Below, piece by piece: positions 36,070-43,500 of a stretch of 64,000 nt of DNA (within the stretch, counting starts at the first letter, position 1; each line of letters begins with the position of its first letter). The stretch is from Prolixibacteraceae bacterium (lineage in GTDB: Bacteria > Bacteroidota > Bacteroidia > Bacteroidales > Prolixibacteraceae). Made by a program: the position numbers and the translations under genes. The stretch lies in the NCBI GenBank assembly GCA_019163175.1, contig JAFLKN010000015.1:372001-436000 (forward strand), given 5' to 3'. The notes below the pieces were generated by a model that was not told where the DNA came from, did not search any database, and saw only the letters and a list, made by a program, of their open reading frames with translations.

Positions 36070-37095
36070 ATGAAACAGACTTACAGTCATATTTTAACCT
36101 TCTGGTTTAAGCACCGCTACTTTAGCGATGAGCTGTTTAAGTCGGTTGATATTTCGTTGGCTGAAAGTTCACAAAAAACAATCAATGATCTTGGCATAAT
36201 CATCAAACCTTTTCCCGGAGGATTTAATCTGCTGGCAGCAAATCCAGAATTACTGAATTCGCTCGATGATTCCAGTCCACTACAACTCTATATTTACTGC
36301 CAAGATCCTTTATACATTAACTACACCGAATTGCCTTCATACAGTTTAAGAGATACAATCTTGTATTTCAACAATTTGTCGGCTGGTTCAAATCCCAATG
36401 AAAGCTTCACACTCCATCAGTCGAAATTTCTTTCTAAAGATGATGTTATTCAACTAAGTAGCGGGCAAATTAATATTCCGGATTACAATCCCCAAAATAA
36501 ATATCATTTCACAGATGCCTCCGGAAAAGAAATTTCTTCGGTATATGTTGTTCAAACACCAGGCAACACCGGATCCTTTTTTATTTCAGGAATAGAACAA
36601 AGTCTGGTTCGTGCTTTTTCTGCTAACGATGAAATTCTGAAGGCTTATTATCATCCAAAAGCGCTATGGAAGAAACCTTTAGCCGTGCTTGAGCTGTTTG
36701 CCGGTAAGCTTTCTGAACAGAACAAAACGAACGGAAAAGTTGACTACAGAATTTGCTTCGACAACAGAAAAACTACCTGGAAATATTTTATGGTCAGCCC
36801 TGTGTATCAGAAATTCAACAATCTAAGCATTATCAACAAGGCCAAAGAGCAGGTTTTTCTTCCTCCTCAAAAGCAGCTTGTACATCAAAATACCAGTGCA
36901 CTGGTTTTCGAATCAAAGATTAAAATACCACTGGCTGAATTTTCGGACGAGAACTTTCAGTTGGTTGACAATTTTGATCCGACGAACAGATCGGGAAAAA
37001 TTATTCTGAAAAGTCTGGCAAAAGCCTCTTCTGAACAACTGTTTTCAGATCAGTCGAAACCGGTGGAGAATGTTTACTCACATATTTATATATAA
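36070..37095 (+). CDS. Uncharacterised eCIS-associated protein (possible cap adaptor)
   Basis: I do not recognise a named domain. The ATG at 36070 is preferred over a GTG two codons upstream (36064), giving 341 residues. The sequence is rich in Tyr, Asn and Ser, with no signal peptide or membrane segment. It shows beta-type stretches such as HILTFWFKHRYFSDELFKSV, LQLYIYCQDPLYINYTELPS and VDYRICFDNRKTTWKYFMVS. It starts 9 bp after the cap gene and ends 19 bp before the sheath gene, a position kept in several Bacteroidota eCIS loci. A role joining cap and sheath/tube is inferred from that position only. Confidence 0.65.
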   Translation: MKQTYSHILTFWFKHRYFSDELFKSVDISLAESSQKTINDLGIIIKPFPGGFNLLAANPELLNSLDDSSPLQLYIYCQDPLYINYTELPSYSLRDTILYFNNLSAGSNPNESFTLHQSKFLSKDDVIQLSSGQINIPDYNPQNKYHFTDASGKEISSVYVVQTPGNTGSFFISGIEQSLVRAFSANDEILKAYYHPKALWKKPLAVLELFAGKLSEQNKTNGKVDYRICFDNRKTTWKYFMVSPVYQKFNNLSIINKAKEQVFLPPQKQLVHQNTSALVFESKIKIPLAEFSDENFQLVDNFDPTNRSGKIILKSLAKASSEQLFSDQSKPVENVYSHIYI

Positions 37096-37114
37096 ACAAT
37101 TAACTTAAAAGATT

Positions 37115-38998
37115 ATGGCACAAAGGTTAATGACACCAGGCGTTTACATAGAAGAAGTGAACGCTTTTCCAGGCTCGGTCGTTGAAGTTGCGACAGCCAT
37201 TCCCGCTTTTATCGGTTACACCGAAGAAGCTTCCAGAAATGGAAAATCTTTAATAAACAAACCGACAAGAATTACATCGTTTGCAGAGTACAGAGTACTT
37301 TTCGGAGGAGCTTTTCAACCTAAATTTTCCTTTGATGATGTTGTACCCGGAACCGCTGTAAAGCACGAAATCACTATTAATGGCCAATCGAAAGCCATTA
37401 ACTACTTAACCGACCATGATTCGTATATGTATCGTGGGATACAACTCTTTTTCAACAATGGTGGAGGAACCTGTTACATCGTATCTGTTGGCACTTACGG
37501 AGGAAAAGACAAGGTTGTTGAAGTGTTAAAAGATGAACTTGAAGCAGGGTTGGAAACCTTACTAAAGGAACAGGAACCAACAATGGTCGTTATTCCGGAT
37601 GTGGTCAAGCTTGGTGATGACAGTTACGATGTATACAAAAAGGTACTTGCACATTGCGCAAAAATGCAAAGCCGCGTTGCAATTCTCGACCTTCATGATG
37701 GTTATAGCCCTCGCATTTCAAGTGATAATGTAGATATTATTACAAAATTCAGGGAGAAAATCGGAACTGAATATCTCAACTATGCTGCAGCATATTATCC
37801 ATGGTTAAACACAAATATTGTTCAGAAAGGTGAAGTTACTTTCGAGAATCTCAATACCGCCCTTGATGCACTATTTCCCGAAACAGAAGTAGCTGCACTT
37901 GGGTTGGTTGCAAAATTCCCCAAAGGACAGGCTGATTTTATTACTGGACTTGTAGCGGATAAATCGCCCGAATTGGAAAAAGCTTTAATTGCAGATAACT
38001 CTGCAGTTTTAGAAAAACCAACAGAACTGCCAGCTCTTAAAGTGCCGGTAGAACCAAAGCAACCTACTGACCCTGGTGCAACAGCAACACCTGAAGAAAA
38101 AACCATATTCAAAAATGATCAGGCAAAGTATGCCATTGATAAAAAGGCATACGATGTTGAAAAGAAGGCATACGATACTAAAAAACCTGATTATGATACA
38201 AAGAAGAAAGAATACGATGCGCAAAAAAAGATATTTGATACTAAAAAAGCTGAATTAGTTGCTAATCTGGCTGCTCTTGTAGGTGACGACCGACAGAAAG
38301 AAACAAAAAAATTATACACCGATTTTGTCAGCAACAAAAAGCGCAATTTTCATCAGGGCCTAATTGCAACAAGCCCCACGTATGCCAACCTGTTAGACGA
38401 AGTCCGGGCCGTTATGAATCTTTTGCCACCTTCTTCTGCTATGGCCGGTATTTATACCATGGTTGACAACAGCAGAGGAGTTTGGAAATCACCCGCCAAC
38501 ATCAGCCTGAACAGCGTAATCATGCCATCTACAAACATTACCCACGACGAGCAGGAAAACTTGAATGTGGATGCTACTTCCGGAAAATCAATCAATGCCA
38601 TACGAACCTTCCCCGGAATCGGAACTTTAGTTTGGGGAGGCCGGACACTCGATGGAAACAGTCTCGATTGGAAATACATCAACGTTAGGCGTACCATGAT
38701 CATGTTGGAACAGTCGATTAAAATGGCTTTGCGCTCTTATGTTTTTGAACCCAATGATGCAAATACCTGGGTTTCAGTAAAAAGTATGATCGTGAATTAC
38801 CTTACTGAAAAATGGAAGCAAGGTGCATTGGCCGGTGCCTCTCCCGATGATGCCTTCGAAGTTCAGGTAGGACTCGGCCTAACCATGACCGGTCTGGATA
38901 TACTGGAAGGTAAAATGCTTGTATCGGTAAAACTTGCAATTGTCAGACCAGCCGAGTTTATCGTCGTAACGTTTGAACAACAAATGCAAAAATCATAA
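37115..38998 (+). CDS. eCIS contractile sheath protein with heptad-repeat insertion
   Basis: This is the sheath subunit that contracts to drive the inner tube into a target. The 627 residues show the family start MAQRLMTPGVYIEEVNAFPG and IPAFIGYTEEA, the central KMQSRVAILDLHDG, and the conserved C-terminal part (about 430-627: AMAGIYTMVDNSRGVWKSPA, YINVRRTMIMLEQSIKMALR, IVRPAEFIVVTFEQQ). Between them lies a Pro-rich linker (about 300-325) followed by seven Lys/Asp/Tyr-rich heptads (about 333-381). That insertion is unusual and probably decorates the outside of the particle. This is the only sheath gene in the locus, unlike Afp and PVC, which have three. Confidence 0.95.
   Translation: MAQRLMTPGVYIEEVNAFPGSVVEVATAIPAFIGYTEEASRNGKSLINKPTRITSFAEYRVLFGGAFQPKFSFDDVVPGTAVKHEITINGQSKAINYLTDHDSYMYRGIQLFFNNGGGTCYIVSVGTYGGKDKVVEVLKDELEAGLETLLKEQEPTMVVIPDVVKLGDDSYDVYKKVLAHCAKMQSRVAILDLHDGYSPRISSDNVDIITKFREKIGTEYLNYAAAYYPWLNTNIVQKGEVTFENLNTALDALFPETEVAALGLVAKFPKGQADFITGLVADKSPELEKALIADNSAVLEKPTELPALKVPVEPKQPTDPGATATPEEKTIFKNDQAKYAIDKKAYDVEKKAYDTKKPDYDTKKKEYDAQKKIFDTKKAELVANLAALVGDDRQKETKKLYTDFVSNKKRNFHQGLIATSPTYANLLDEVRAVMNLLPPSSAMAGIYTMVDNSRGVWKSPANISLNSVIMPSTNITHDEQENLNVDATSGKSINAIRTFPGIGTLVWGGRTLDGNSLDWKYINVRRTMIMLEQSIKMALRSYVFEPNDANTWVSVKSMIVNYLTEKWKQGALAGASPDDAFEVQVGLGLTMTGLDILEGKMLVSVKLAIVRPAEFIVVTFEQQMQKS
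38111..38257 (+). repeat. Heptad repeat inside the sheath gene
   Basis: Seven 21-bp units run from 38111 to 38257. They encode KNDQAKY, AIDKKAY, DVEKKAY, DTKKPDY, DTKKKEY, DAQKKIF and DTKKAEL, so the pattern is mostly D-x-[KE]-K-[KAPI]-x-[YFL]. The DNA is less regular than the protein, so this is an old, selected protein repeat rather than a recent slippage product. Confidence 0.85.
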
Positions 38999-39036
38999 TT
39001 AAACAAATTTTCATCAATCATTAAAAACATAACATC

Positions 39037-39489
39037 ATGGCAGGAGAAGCACAAGACAAGAACTGGCCACTACCAAAGTTTTATTTTATGGTCGACTGGG
39101 GCAGTACAACGAATATCCCATTTCAGGAAGTTAGTGGCTTAAACATTGAAGCACAGCCGCTTTTATACAGGCATGGCAACAGTCCGGTATTTTCTGAAAT
39201 CAATATGCCGGGAATAGTAAAGAACAGTAATGTAACCATGAAAAAAGGAGTATTTGCCAATGACAATACATTCTGGGATTGGTACAAAAAGATTAAAATG
39301 AATACCATCGAACGTCAGAATGTGGTCATTAAACTTTTGGATGAAGCAGGGAAGCCAACCATGACCTGGACCCTGAATAATGCCTGGCCAACCAAAATCA
39401 GTTCAACCGATATGAAGTCGAACGCGAATGAGGTGGCCGTTGAAAGCATCGAGATCATGCACGAAGGTTTAACCATAGCTAACGGATAA
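39037..39489 (+). CDS. eCIS inner tube protein 1 (gp19/Hcp-like)
   Basis: This major inner-tube subunit forms stacked hexamers inside the sheath. The 150 residues match the T4 gp19-like tail-tube family (Afp1-like). Family features are WPLPKFYFMVDWGSTTNIPF, the QEVSGLNIEAQPLLYRHGN loop, GIVKNSNVTMKKGVFANDNT, FWDWYKKI and the final ANEVAVESIEIMHEGL. It lies 38 bp after the sheath gene and 5 bp before a second tube gene. Together the three form the contractile core of the particle. Confidence 0.93.
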   Translation: MAGEAQDKNWPLPKFYFMVDWGSTTNIPFQEVSGLNIEAQPLLYRHGNSPVFSEINMPGIVKNSNVTMKKGVFANDNTFWDWYKKIKMNTIERQNVVIKLLDEAGKPTMTWTLNNAWPTKISSTDMKSNANEVAVESIEIMHEGLTIANG

Positions 39490-39494
39490 GAATT

Positions 39495-39950
39495 ATGGGA
39501 AATGATAGTTTTTTCAAGCCCAATTATACTCCCCCAACTGCTTTCTATTTTTCGGTAAAATTTAATGGTTTCGATCAAATGGATAGCAGTTTTCAGGAGG
39601 TTTCGGGTTTGAAAGTAACTATAGGAACCATTGAAAAAAAGGAAGGTGGTGACAATAACTTTGTTCACCACCTTCCTACTCCGCCAAAATTCGAAAACCT
39701 GGTACTAAAACGGTGCTTGTTGTATAACTCGAAGTTAGACCGTTGGTGCCGTGATGCCATTGAAGATTTTAAGTTCGATCCGAAAGACATCAAACTGGCT
39801 TTGCTGGGCGCGAATGGTGGAATACTGGCTTCGTGGACCATTGTTAAAGCATTCCCCATTTCATGGGAATTATCGACGCTCAATAGCACCAGCAATCAAC
39901 TGGCCATTGAATCATTGACCTTAAAATACAGACTTTTTAGAAAAGATTAA
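39495..39950 (+). CDS. eCIS tube protein 2 (Afp5-like, probable tube initiator)
   Basis: This is a second member of the gp19-like tube family with 151 residues. It shows PTAFYFSVKFNGFDQMDSSF, the QEVSGLKVTIGTIEKKEGG loop, LPTPPKFENLVLKRCLL and the C-terminal NQLAIESLTLKYRLF. In Afp and PVC the second tube protein sits at the interface of tube and baseplate hub, and this gene has the matching position, immediately before the DUF5908, LysM and spike genes. It differs from tube 1 in the loop after QEVSGL and in the long insertion VHHLPTPPKF. Its start is 5 bp after the tube 1 stop. Confidence 0.9.
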   Translation: MGNDSFFKPNYTPPTAFYFSVKFNGFDQMDSSFQEVSGLKVTIGTIEKKEGGDNNFVHHLPTPPKFENLVLKRCLLYNSKLDRWCRDAIEDFKFDPKDIKLALLGANGGILASWTIVKAFPISWELSTLNSTSNQLAIESLTLKYRLFRKD

Positions 39951-39953
39951 CCA

Positions 39954-40136
39954 ATGACACTGATCGTAAAGGAATTGATCGTTAGGGGAATTGTATCGAC
40001 AGATTCCTCGCAAATCAATGATTCTGCATTGGGCAAGGAAGAACTGCTTCAATATCTTGAACAGATTAGAAAGGATATTGAACGCGACTGTGTTGAAAAG
40101 GTATTGCAAAAACTGGAAACTAAAACAATCAGGTGA
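39954..40136 (+). CDS. DUF5908 family small eCIS protein
   Basis: A 60-residue protein starting MTLIVKELIVRGIV and containing a helical, charged C-terminal half (KEELLQYLEQIRKDIERDCV, then EKVLQKLETKTIR). It fits the small DUF5908 family found in eCIS loci and occupies the position of the small afp6/pvc6 gene (tube 2, small protein, LysM, spike). Its start lies 3 bp after the tube 2 stop, and its stop is 7 bp before the LysM gene. A longer open frame in another register (from 39991) overlaps it, but that one belongs to the LysM gene, which starts at 40144. Confidence 0.82.
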   Translation: MTLIVKELIVRGIVSTDSSQINDSALGKEELLQYLEQIRKDIERDCVEKVLQKLETKTIR

Positions 40137-40143
40137 ACGGCTT

Positions 40144-40800
40144 ATGGGCGAACTGACCAAAATGAAAATTGTTGCATTCAAAGATCCTGATTTTTCGAGC
40201 AAATTGGGAGAATACGATGTGCTTGTGAATCCTGAAAATTACAAACAGAAAAATGAGCAACAGTATTCAACCACCGACACAACCAATGGATCGAGTGCCC
40301 AAACCGCAAAATACAAAGGCGGAGGATCGGGCTTGTTCGAGATCGTATTGTTTTTTGATGGAACAGGCGTAATCACAAAAGACAAAGTTGCCGATCAGAT
40401 AAAGAAGGTAAAAGACCTGATTTATAAATACAATGGCGACATACACGAACCAAATTACCTGCGTGTGTACTGGGGCACCCAATCTTTGTTTCAGGGTCGG
40501 CTCAAATCGTGGAATGTGAACTACACCATGCTCGACATGGATGGATCTCCATTGCGGGCAGAAGCAACAGCAATATTAATTGCGTCGGTAAGCGCCAAAA
40601 AAAAGGCTCTGGAAGAAAAGAAAAATTCTTCGGATCTGACCCACGTGCGAATAGTGCTGGATGGAGACAACCTTCCATTGATGTGCTACCGAATTTATGG
40701 CGACAGCAGCTATTACATTAAAGTAGCACAGCACAACAACATAACCAATTTCAGGGCAATTAAGCCAGGCGATGTAATCACTTTTCCACCCGTAATTTAA
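40144..40800 (+). CDS. eCIS LysM-containing tube/baseplate hub protein (Afp7-like)
   Basis: This protein links the tube or spike hub to the baseplate. The ATG at 40144 (MGELTKMKIVAFKDPDFSSK) gives 218 residues. The upstream extension of the frame overlaps the DUF5908 gene and is rejected. An N-terminal CIS-tube-type domain (about 1-155) carries YDVLVNPENYKQKNEQQYST, GSGLFEIVLFFDGTG and NYLRVYWGTQSLFQGRLKSW. A C-terminal LysM-like module follows (about 165-218: CYRIYGDSSYYIKVAQHNNI, then FRAIKPGDVITFPPV). The LysM module is a structural element in these baseplates rather than a proven peptidoglycan binder. The spike gene follows after 5 bp. Confidence 0.9.
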   Translation: MGELTKMKIVAFKDPDFSSKLGEYDVLVNPENYKQKNEQQYSTTDTTNGSSAQTAKYKGGGSGLFEIVLFFDGTGVITKDKVADQIKKVKDLIYKYNGDIHEPNYLRVYWGTQSLFQGRLKSWNVNYTMLDMDGSPLRAEATAILIASVSAKKKALEEKKNSSDLTHVRIVLDGDNLPLMCYRIYGDSSYYIKVAQHNNITNFRAIKPGDVITFPPVI

Positions 40801-40805
40801 ACCAC

Positions 40806-42605
40806 ATGCCAGAAGTATTGCAGCAATCCGACGGAGTAATAAGCTTTGATATACTCATCAACGGCTCAAAAATTAAAGATGTGGTGGAAGTCGTTGAAAT
40901 TTCCATTCAATCGGAAGTGAATAAGATTACATCGGCTACCATTCTGATTGAAGACGGTGGATTTATGGGGTCAGTAAACGACACTTTCTCGAATAGTGAA
41001 GGAGAAGATTTTATTCCGGGTAATGAAATAGAAATCTCTTTAGGATACGATAACAACAGAAAAACAGCCTTCAAAGGCATTATTCTCTCCCAGGGACTAA
41101 TGTATAAAAATGGCAAATCACAACTTTTAATCACCTGCAAAGACAAAGCCGTTAAAATGACTAAAGGTCGGTTCAATGCCATTTTTCAAAAGAAAAAAGA
41201 CTCTGACGCCATACAAACCTTAGTCGGAAAATATTCCGGCCTTAGTTCCTCCATTGACGCTACTTCCATTGAATTTCCAACTTTAATGCAATACAACTGC
41301 AGCGATTGGGACTTTGTGGTTATTCGGGCTGAACTCAATAATATGTCAGTCGTTACTGATCAGAATAAGGTGATCGTTAAAAAAAACGACTACAGTGCAG
41401 ATCCTGATTTTGAAATTAATGCCAGCCAATACGTTATTGATATTGATCTGAATCTCGATAGTGAAAATATTGCCGGAAGTTTTAAACTGACTGCCTGGGA
41501 CGATAAAGATCAATCGGGAGTTGTGAGTTCGGTAAGTCTAAGCGATAGCCTGGGTCAGGGAAACATTACGGCAAAAAAGTTGTCCGAAGTATTAGACAAT
41601 GGAGATTCCAACTATTATTCGTCTGCCCTCCTCTCGACCGAAGAATTAAAAGCTTGGGGAGAATCGATTGCAAACAAGAGCGTACTAAGCAAAATTCAGG
41701 GCAAGATAAGTGTCCCGGGATTTACAGGAATTATAGCCGGCGATACGATAAATCTCGCAGGGTTCAGTACCCGCTTTAACGGGAAGGCCTACATTTCAAA
41801 AGTTATACATACCATTCGCGACGGAGGATGGATTACATCCTTGTACGTGGGGAAACCTTCGCATTGGCATTCAGCTCTGCCCGACATTTCAGAAAGTCCG
41901 GCTTCGGGCCTAATCCCTTCAGCCAATGGCGTTCAAATAGCAGTAGTAAAAAAGATTCATGAAGATCCGGATGGCAAATATCGTGTTTTGGTGAGTCTTC
42001 CTGTTTTCACCGGAACCGGGCAAGATGATGGAATATGGGCAAGATTAGCCTTTCCTTATGCATCGGCTGATGCTGGTTTCTTTTTCTTTCCTGAAGTGAA
42101 TGACGAGGTATTACTGACATTCATCAACAACGATCCACGAAATCCGGTGATTACAGGATCGCTGTACAACACAAAAAATAAACCGAAGGAGACGCCAGAT
42201 GAAAAGAATCAATTCAAATCTATTTATACCAAATCGGGCATAAAAATCAGGTTCGACGATGAGGATAAAATCATGGTTATAGAAACTCCCGGTGGAAATT
42301 CATTTACCATGGACGATAAGGATAAGAAGATAAACATCAAAGATATCTCAGGCAATTCGGTACTGATGGATGATTCGGGAATAACACTGGAAAGCGCAAA
42401 AGACATTAAGTTAAAAGCCAAGGGCAATGTAGATATTTCGGCAACAGGTGGCATAAACCTGAAAGCAACTTCGGATCTTAAAGGTGAAGGAACAAATATC
42501 CAGCTTAGTGCAAATGCTGGTTTTACAGCCAAAGGAAACGCCTCTGCCGAAATTTCGGCTTCCGGGCAAACAACAGTAAAAGGTGCAATGGTAATGATTA
42601 ACTAA
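40806..42605 (+). CDS. eCIS spike protein (VgrG/gp27-gp5 fusion, Afp8-like)
   Basis: This trimeric spike base carries the PAAR tip through the target envelope. The 599 residues fall into three parts. A gp27-like hub covers about 1-365 (DGVISFDILINGSKIKDVVE, GNEIEISLGYDNNRKTAFKG, DKAVKMTKGRFNAIF). A gp5-like OB-fold lies at about 375-460 (VQIAVVKKIHEDPDGKYRVL, IWARLAFPYASADAGFFFFP, EVNDEVLLTFINNDPRNPVI and GSLYN). A beta-helix of short repeats at about 470-599 follows (IKLKAKGNVDISATGGINLK). No extra enzymatic domain is fused at the C-terminus. The PAAR gene follows 11 bp later. Confidence 0.94.
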   Translation: MPEVLQQSDGVISFDILINGSKIKDVVEVVEISIQSEVNKITSATILIEDGGFMGSVNDTFSNSEGEDFIPGNEIEISLGYDNNRKTAFKGIILSQGLMYKNGKSQLLITCKDKAVKMTKGRFNAIFQKKKDSDAIQTLVGKYSGLSSSIDATSIEFPTLMQYNCSDWDFVVIRAELNNMSVVTDQNKVIVKKNDYSADPDFEINASQYVIDIDLNLDSENIAGSFKLTAWDDKDQSGVVSSVSLSDSLGQGNITAKKLSEVLDNGDSNYYSSALLSTEELKAWGESIANKSVLSKIQGKISVPGFTGIIAGDTINLAGFSTRFNGKAYISKVIHTIRDGGWITSLYVGKPSHWHSALPDISESPASGLIPSANGVQIAVVKKIHEDPDGKYRVLVSLPVFTGTGQDDGIWARLAFPYASADAGFFFFPEVNDEVLLTFINNDPRNPVITGSLYNTKNKPKETPDEKNQFKSIYTKSGIKIRFDDEDKIMVIETPGGNSFTMDDKDKKINIKDISGNSVLMDDSGITLESAKDIKLKAKGNVDISATGGINLKATSDLKGEGTNIQLSANAGFTAKGNASAEISASGQTTVKGAMVMIN

Positions 42606-42616
42606 AACATACAACT

Positions 42617-42916
42617 ATGGGATTAGCAGCCAGACTTACAGATATGCACACCTGCCCGATGCAGACACCGGGATTACCACCCATTCCACATGTTGGAGGA
42701 CCAATTGTTGGGCCCGGAGTTGCAACGGTTTTAATAGGTAAAATGCCCGCTGCCGTGGTTGGCGATAATCTGGTTTGTGTTGGCCCTCCAGATTCAATAG
42801 TTAAAGGTTCGGCAACAGTAATGATCGGCGGAAAACCTGCCGCCCGAATGGGTGACACTACCGCACATGGCGGCAGTATTATTTTGGGCTGCCCAACCGT
42901 AATGATAGGAGGATAA
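42617..42916 (+). CDS. PAAR-domain spike tip protein
   Basis: A 99-residue PAAR protein that sharpens the tip of the spike and binds a metal ion. The repeated signature is intact: DMHTCPMQTPGLPPIPHVGG, GVATVLIGKMPAAVVGDNLV, GSATVMIGGKPAARMGDTTA, HGGSIILGCPTVMIGG. H11, C13, H25 and the later C55 or H85 are candidate metal ligands. It is a stand-alone PAAR with no C-terminal toxin domain. It lies between the spike and gp25 genes, in the reverse of the gp25-PAAR order of Afp. Confidence 0.94.
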   Translation: MGLAARLTDMHTCPMQTPGLPPIPHVGGPIVGPGVATVLIGKMPAAVVGDNLVCVGPPDSIVKGSATVMIGGKPAARMGDTTAHGGSIILGCPTVMIGG

Positions 42917-42920
42917 GGAT

Positions 42921-43334
42921 ATGAATGAAAAAAACAATTCATTCCTGGGAAGAGGTTGGGCATTCCCTCCCGGGTTTCAATACGAAATGGGCACCGTTGA
43001 AACAGTTGAAGATGAAGAAGACATCAAGCAAAGTCTGGGAATCATTTTAGGTACGATTCCCGGCGAACGGGTTATGTTCCCGACACTTGGGTGTGGCATC
43101 CGAAAATTTGTATTCGAATCAAATGACCCAACACAAATCAGTATGCTGAAAGATGCCATTTACGACTCGATACTTTACCACGAGCCAAGAATTAAACTCG
43201 AAACAATTGATATTAAAGACGATACTCAGATTTATGGATTGCTTCACATCTATATTTTTTACACAGTGATAATTACAAACACGCGAAGTAATATGGTATT
43301 CCCATTCTATTTCAAAGAGGGCACAAATCTTTAG
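42921..43334 (+). CDS. gp25-like baseplate wedge protein (Afp9-like)
   Basis: This baseplate component belongs to the GPW/gp25 family, which nucleates sheath assembly. The 137 residues contain the core: VEDEEDIKQSLGIILGTIPG, ERVMFPTLGCGIRKFVFESN and YDSILYHEPRIKLETIDI. It starts 5 bp after the PAAR stop, with an AGGAGG-type ribosome site overlapping the PAAR C-terminus (about 42908-42913). This is one of the few strong Shine-Dalgarno matches in the window. No enzyme activity is expected. Confidence 0.93.
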   Translation: MNEKNNSFLGRGWAFPPGFQYEMGTVETVEDEEDIKQSLGIILGTIPGERVMFPTLGCGIRKFVFESNDPTQISMLKDAIYDSILYHEPRIKLETIDIKDDTQIYGLLHIYIFYTVIITNTRSNMVFPFYFKEGTNL

Positions 43335-43357
43335 TATTCAACATTTATTTTGACCAA

Positions 43358-43480
43358 ATGAAACGATCATACCATGGTGAAGTTTTTAAAGGTAGTGACA
43401 TAAAAGGATATGTAAATATTGCGGAAACAGCCAATTTATTTGGTATGGAGTTCCACAAGTACGCACTTAATATTCAATAA
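43358..43480 (+). CDS. Possible 40-residue small protein
   Basis: A short frame from ATG 43358 to TAA 43478-43480 encodes MKRSYHGEVFKGSDIKGYVN followed by IAETANLFGMEFHKYALNIQ. It occupies most of the 166-bp gap between gp25 and the baseplate J-like gene, in an operon that is otherwise very tightly packed. The composition is plausible for a small folded protein and there is no strong ribosome site. No family is recognised. It could be a real small component, or the leftover end of a decayed gene. Confidence 0.4.
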   Translation: MKRSYHGEVFKGSDIKGYVNIAETANLFGMEFHKYALNIQ

Positions 43481-43500
43481 ATTAATAACAATATTTACTT

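Noticed and set aside
38111-38257. CRISPR-like array
   Set aside because: The 21-bp periodicity is inside an intact coding frame, the DNA units are not identical and there are no spacers. It is a protein heptad repeat.
39991-40143. Upstream extension of the LysM protein frame
   Set aside because: It overlaps the DUF5908 gene in another frame and has no family similarity. The LysM protein starts at 40144.
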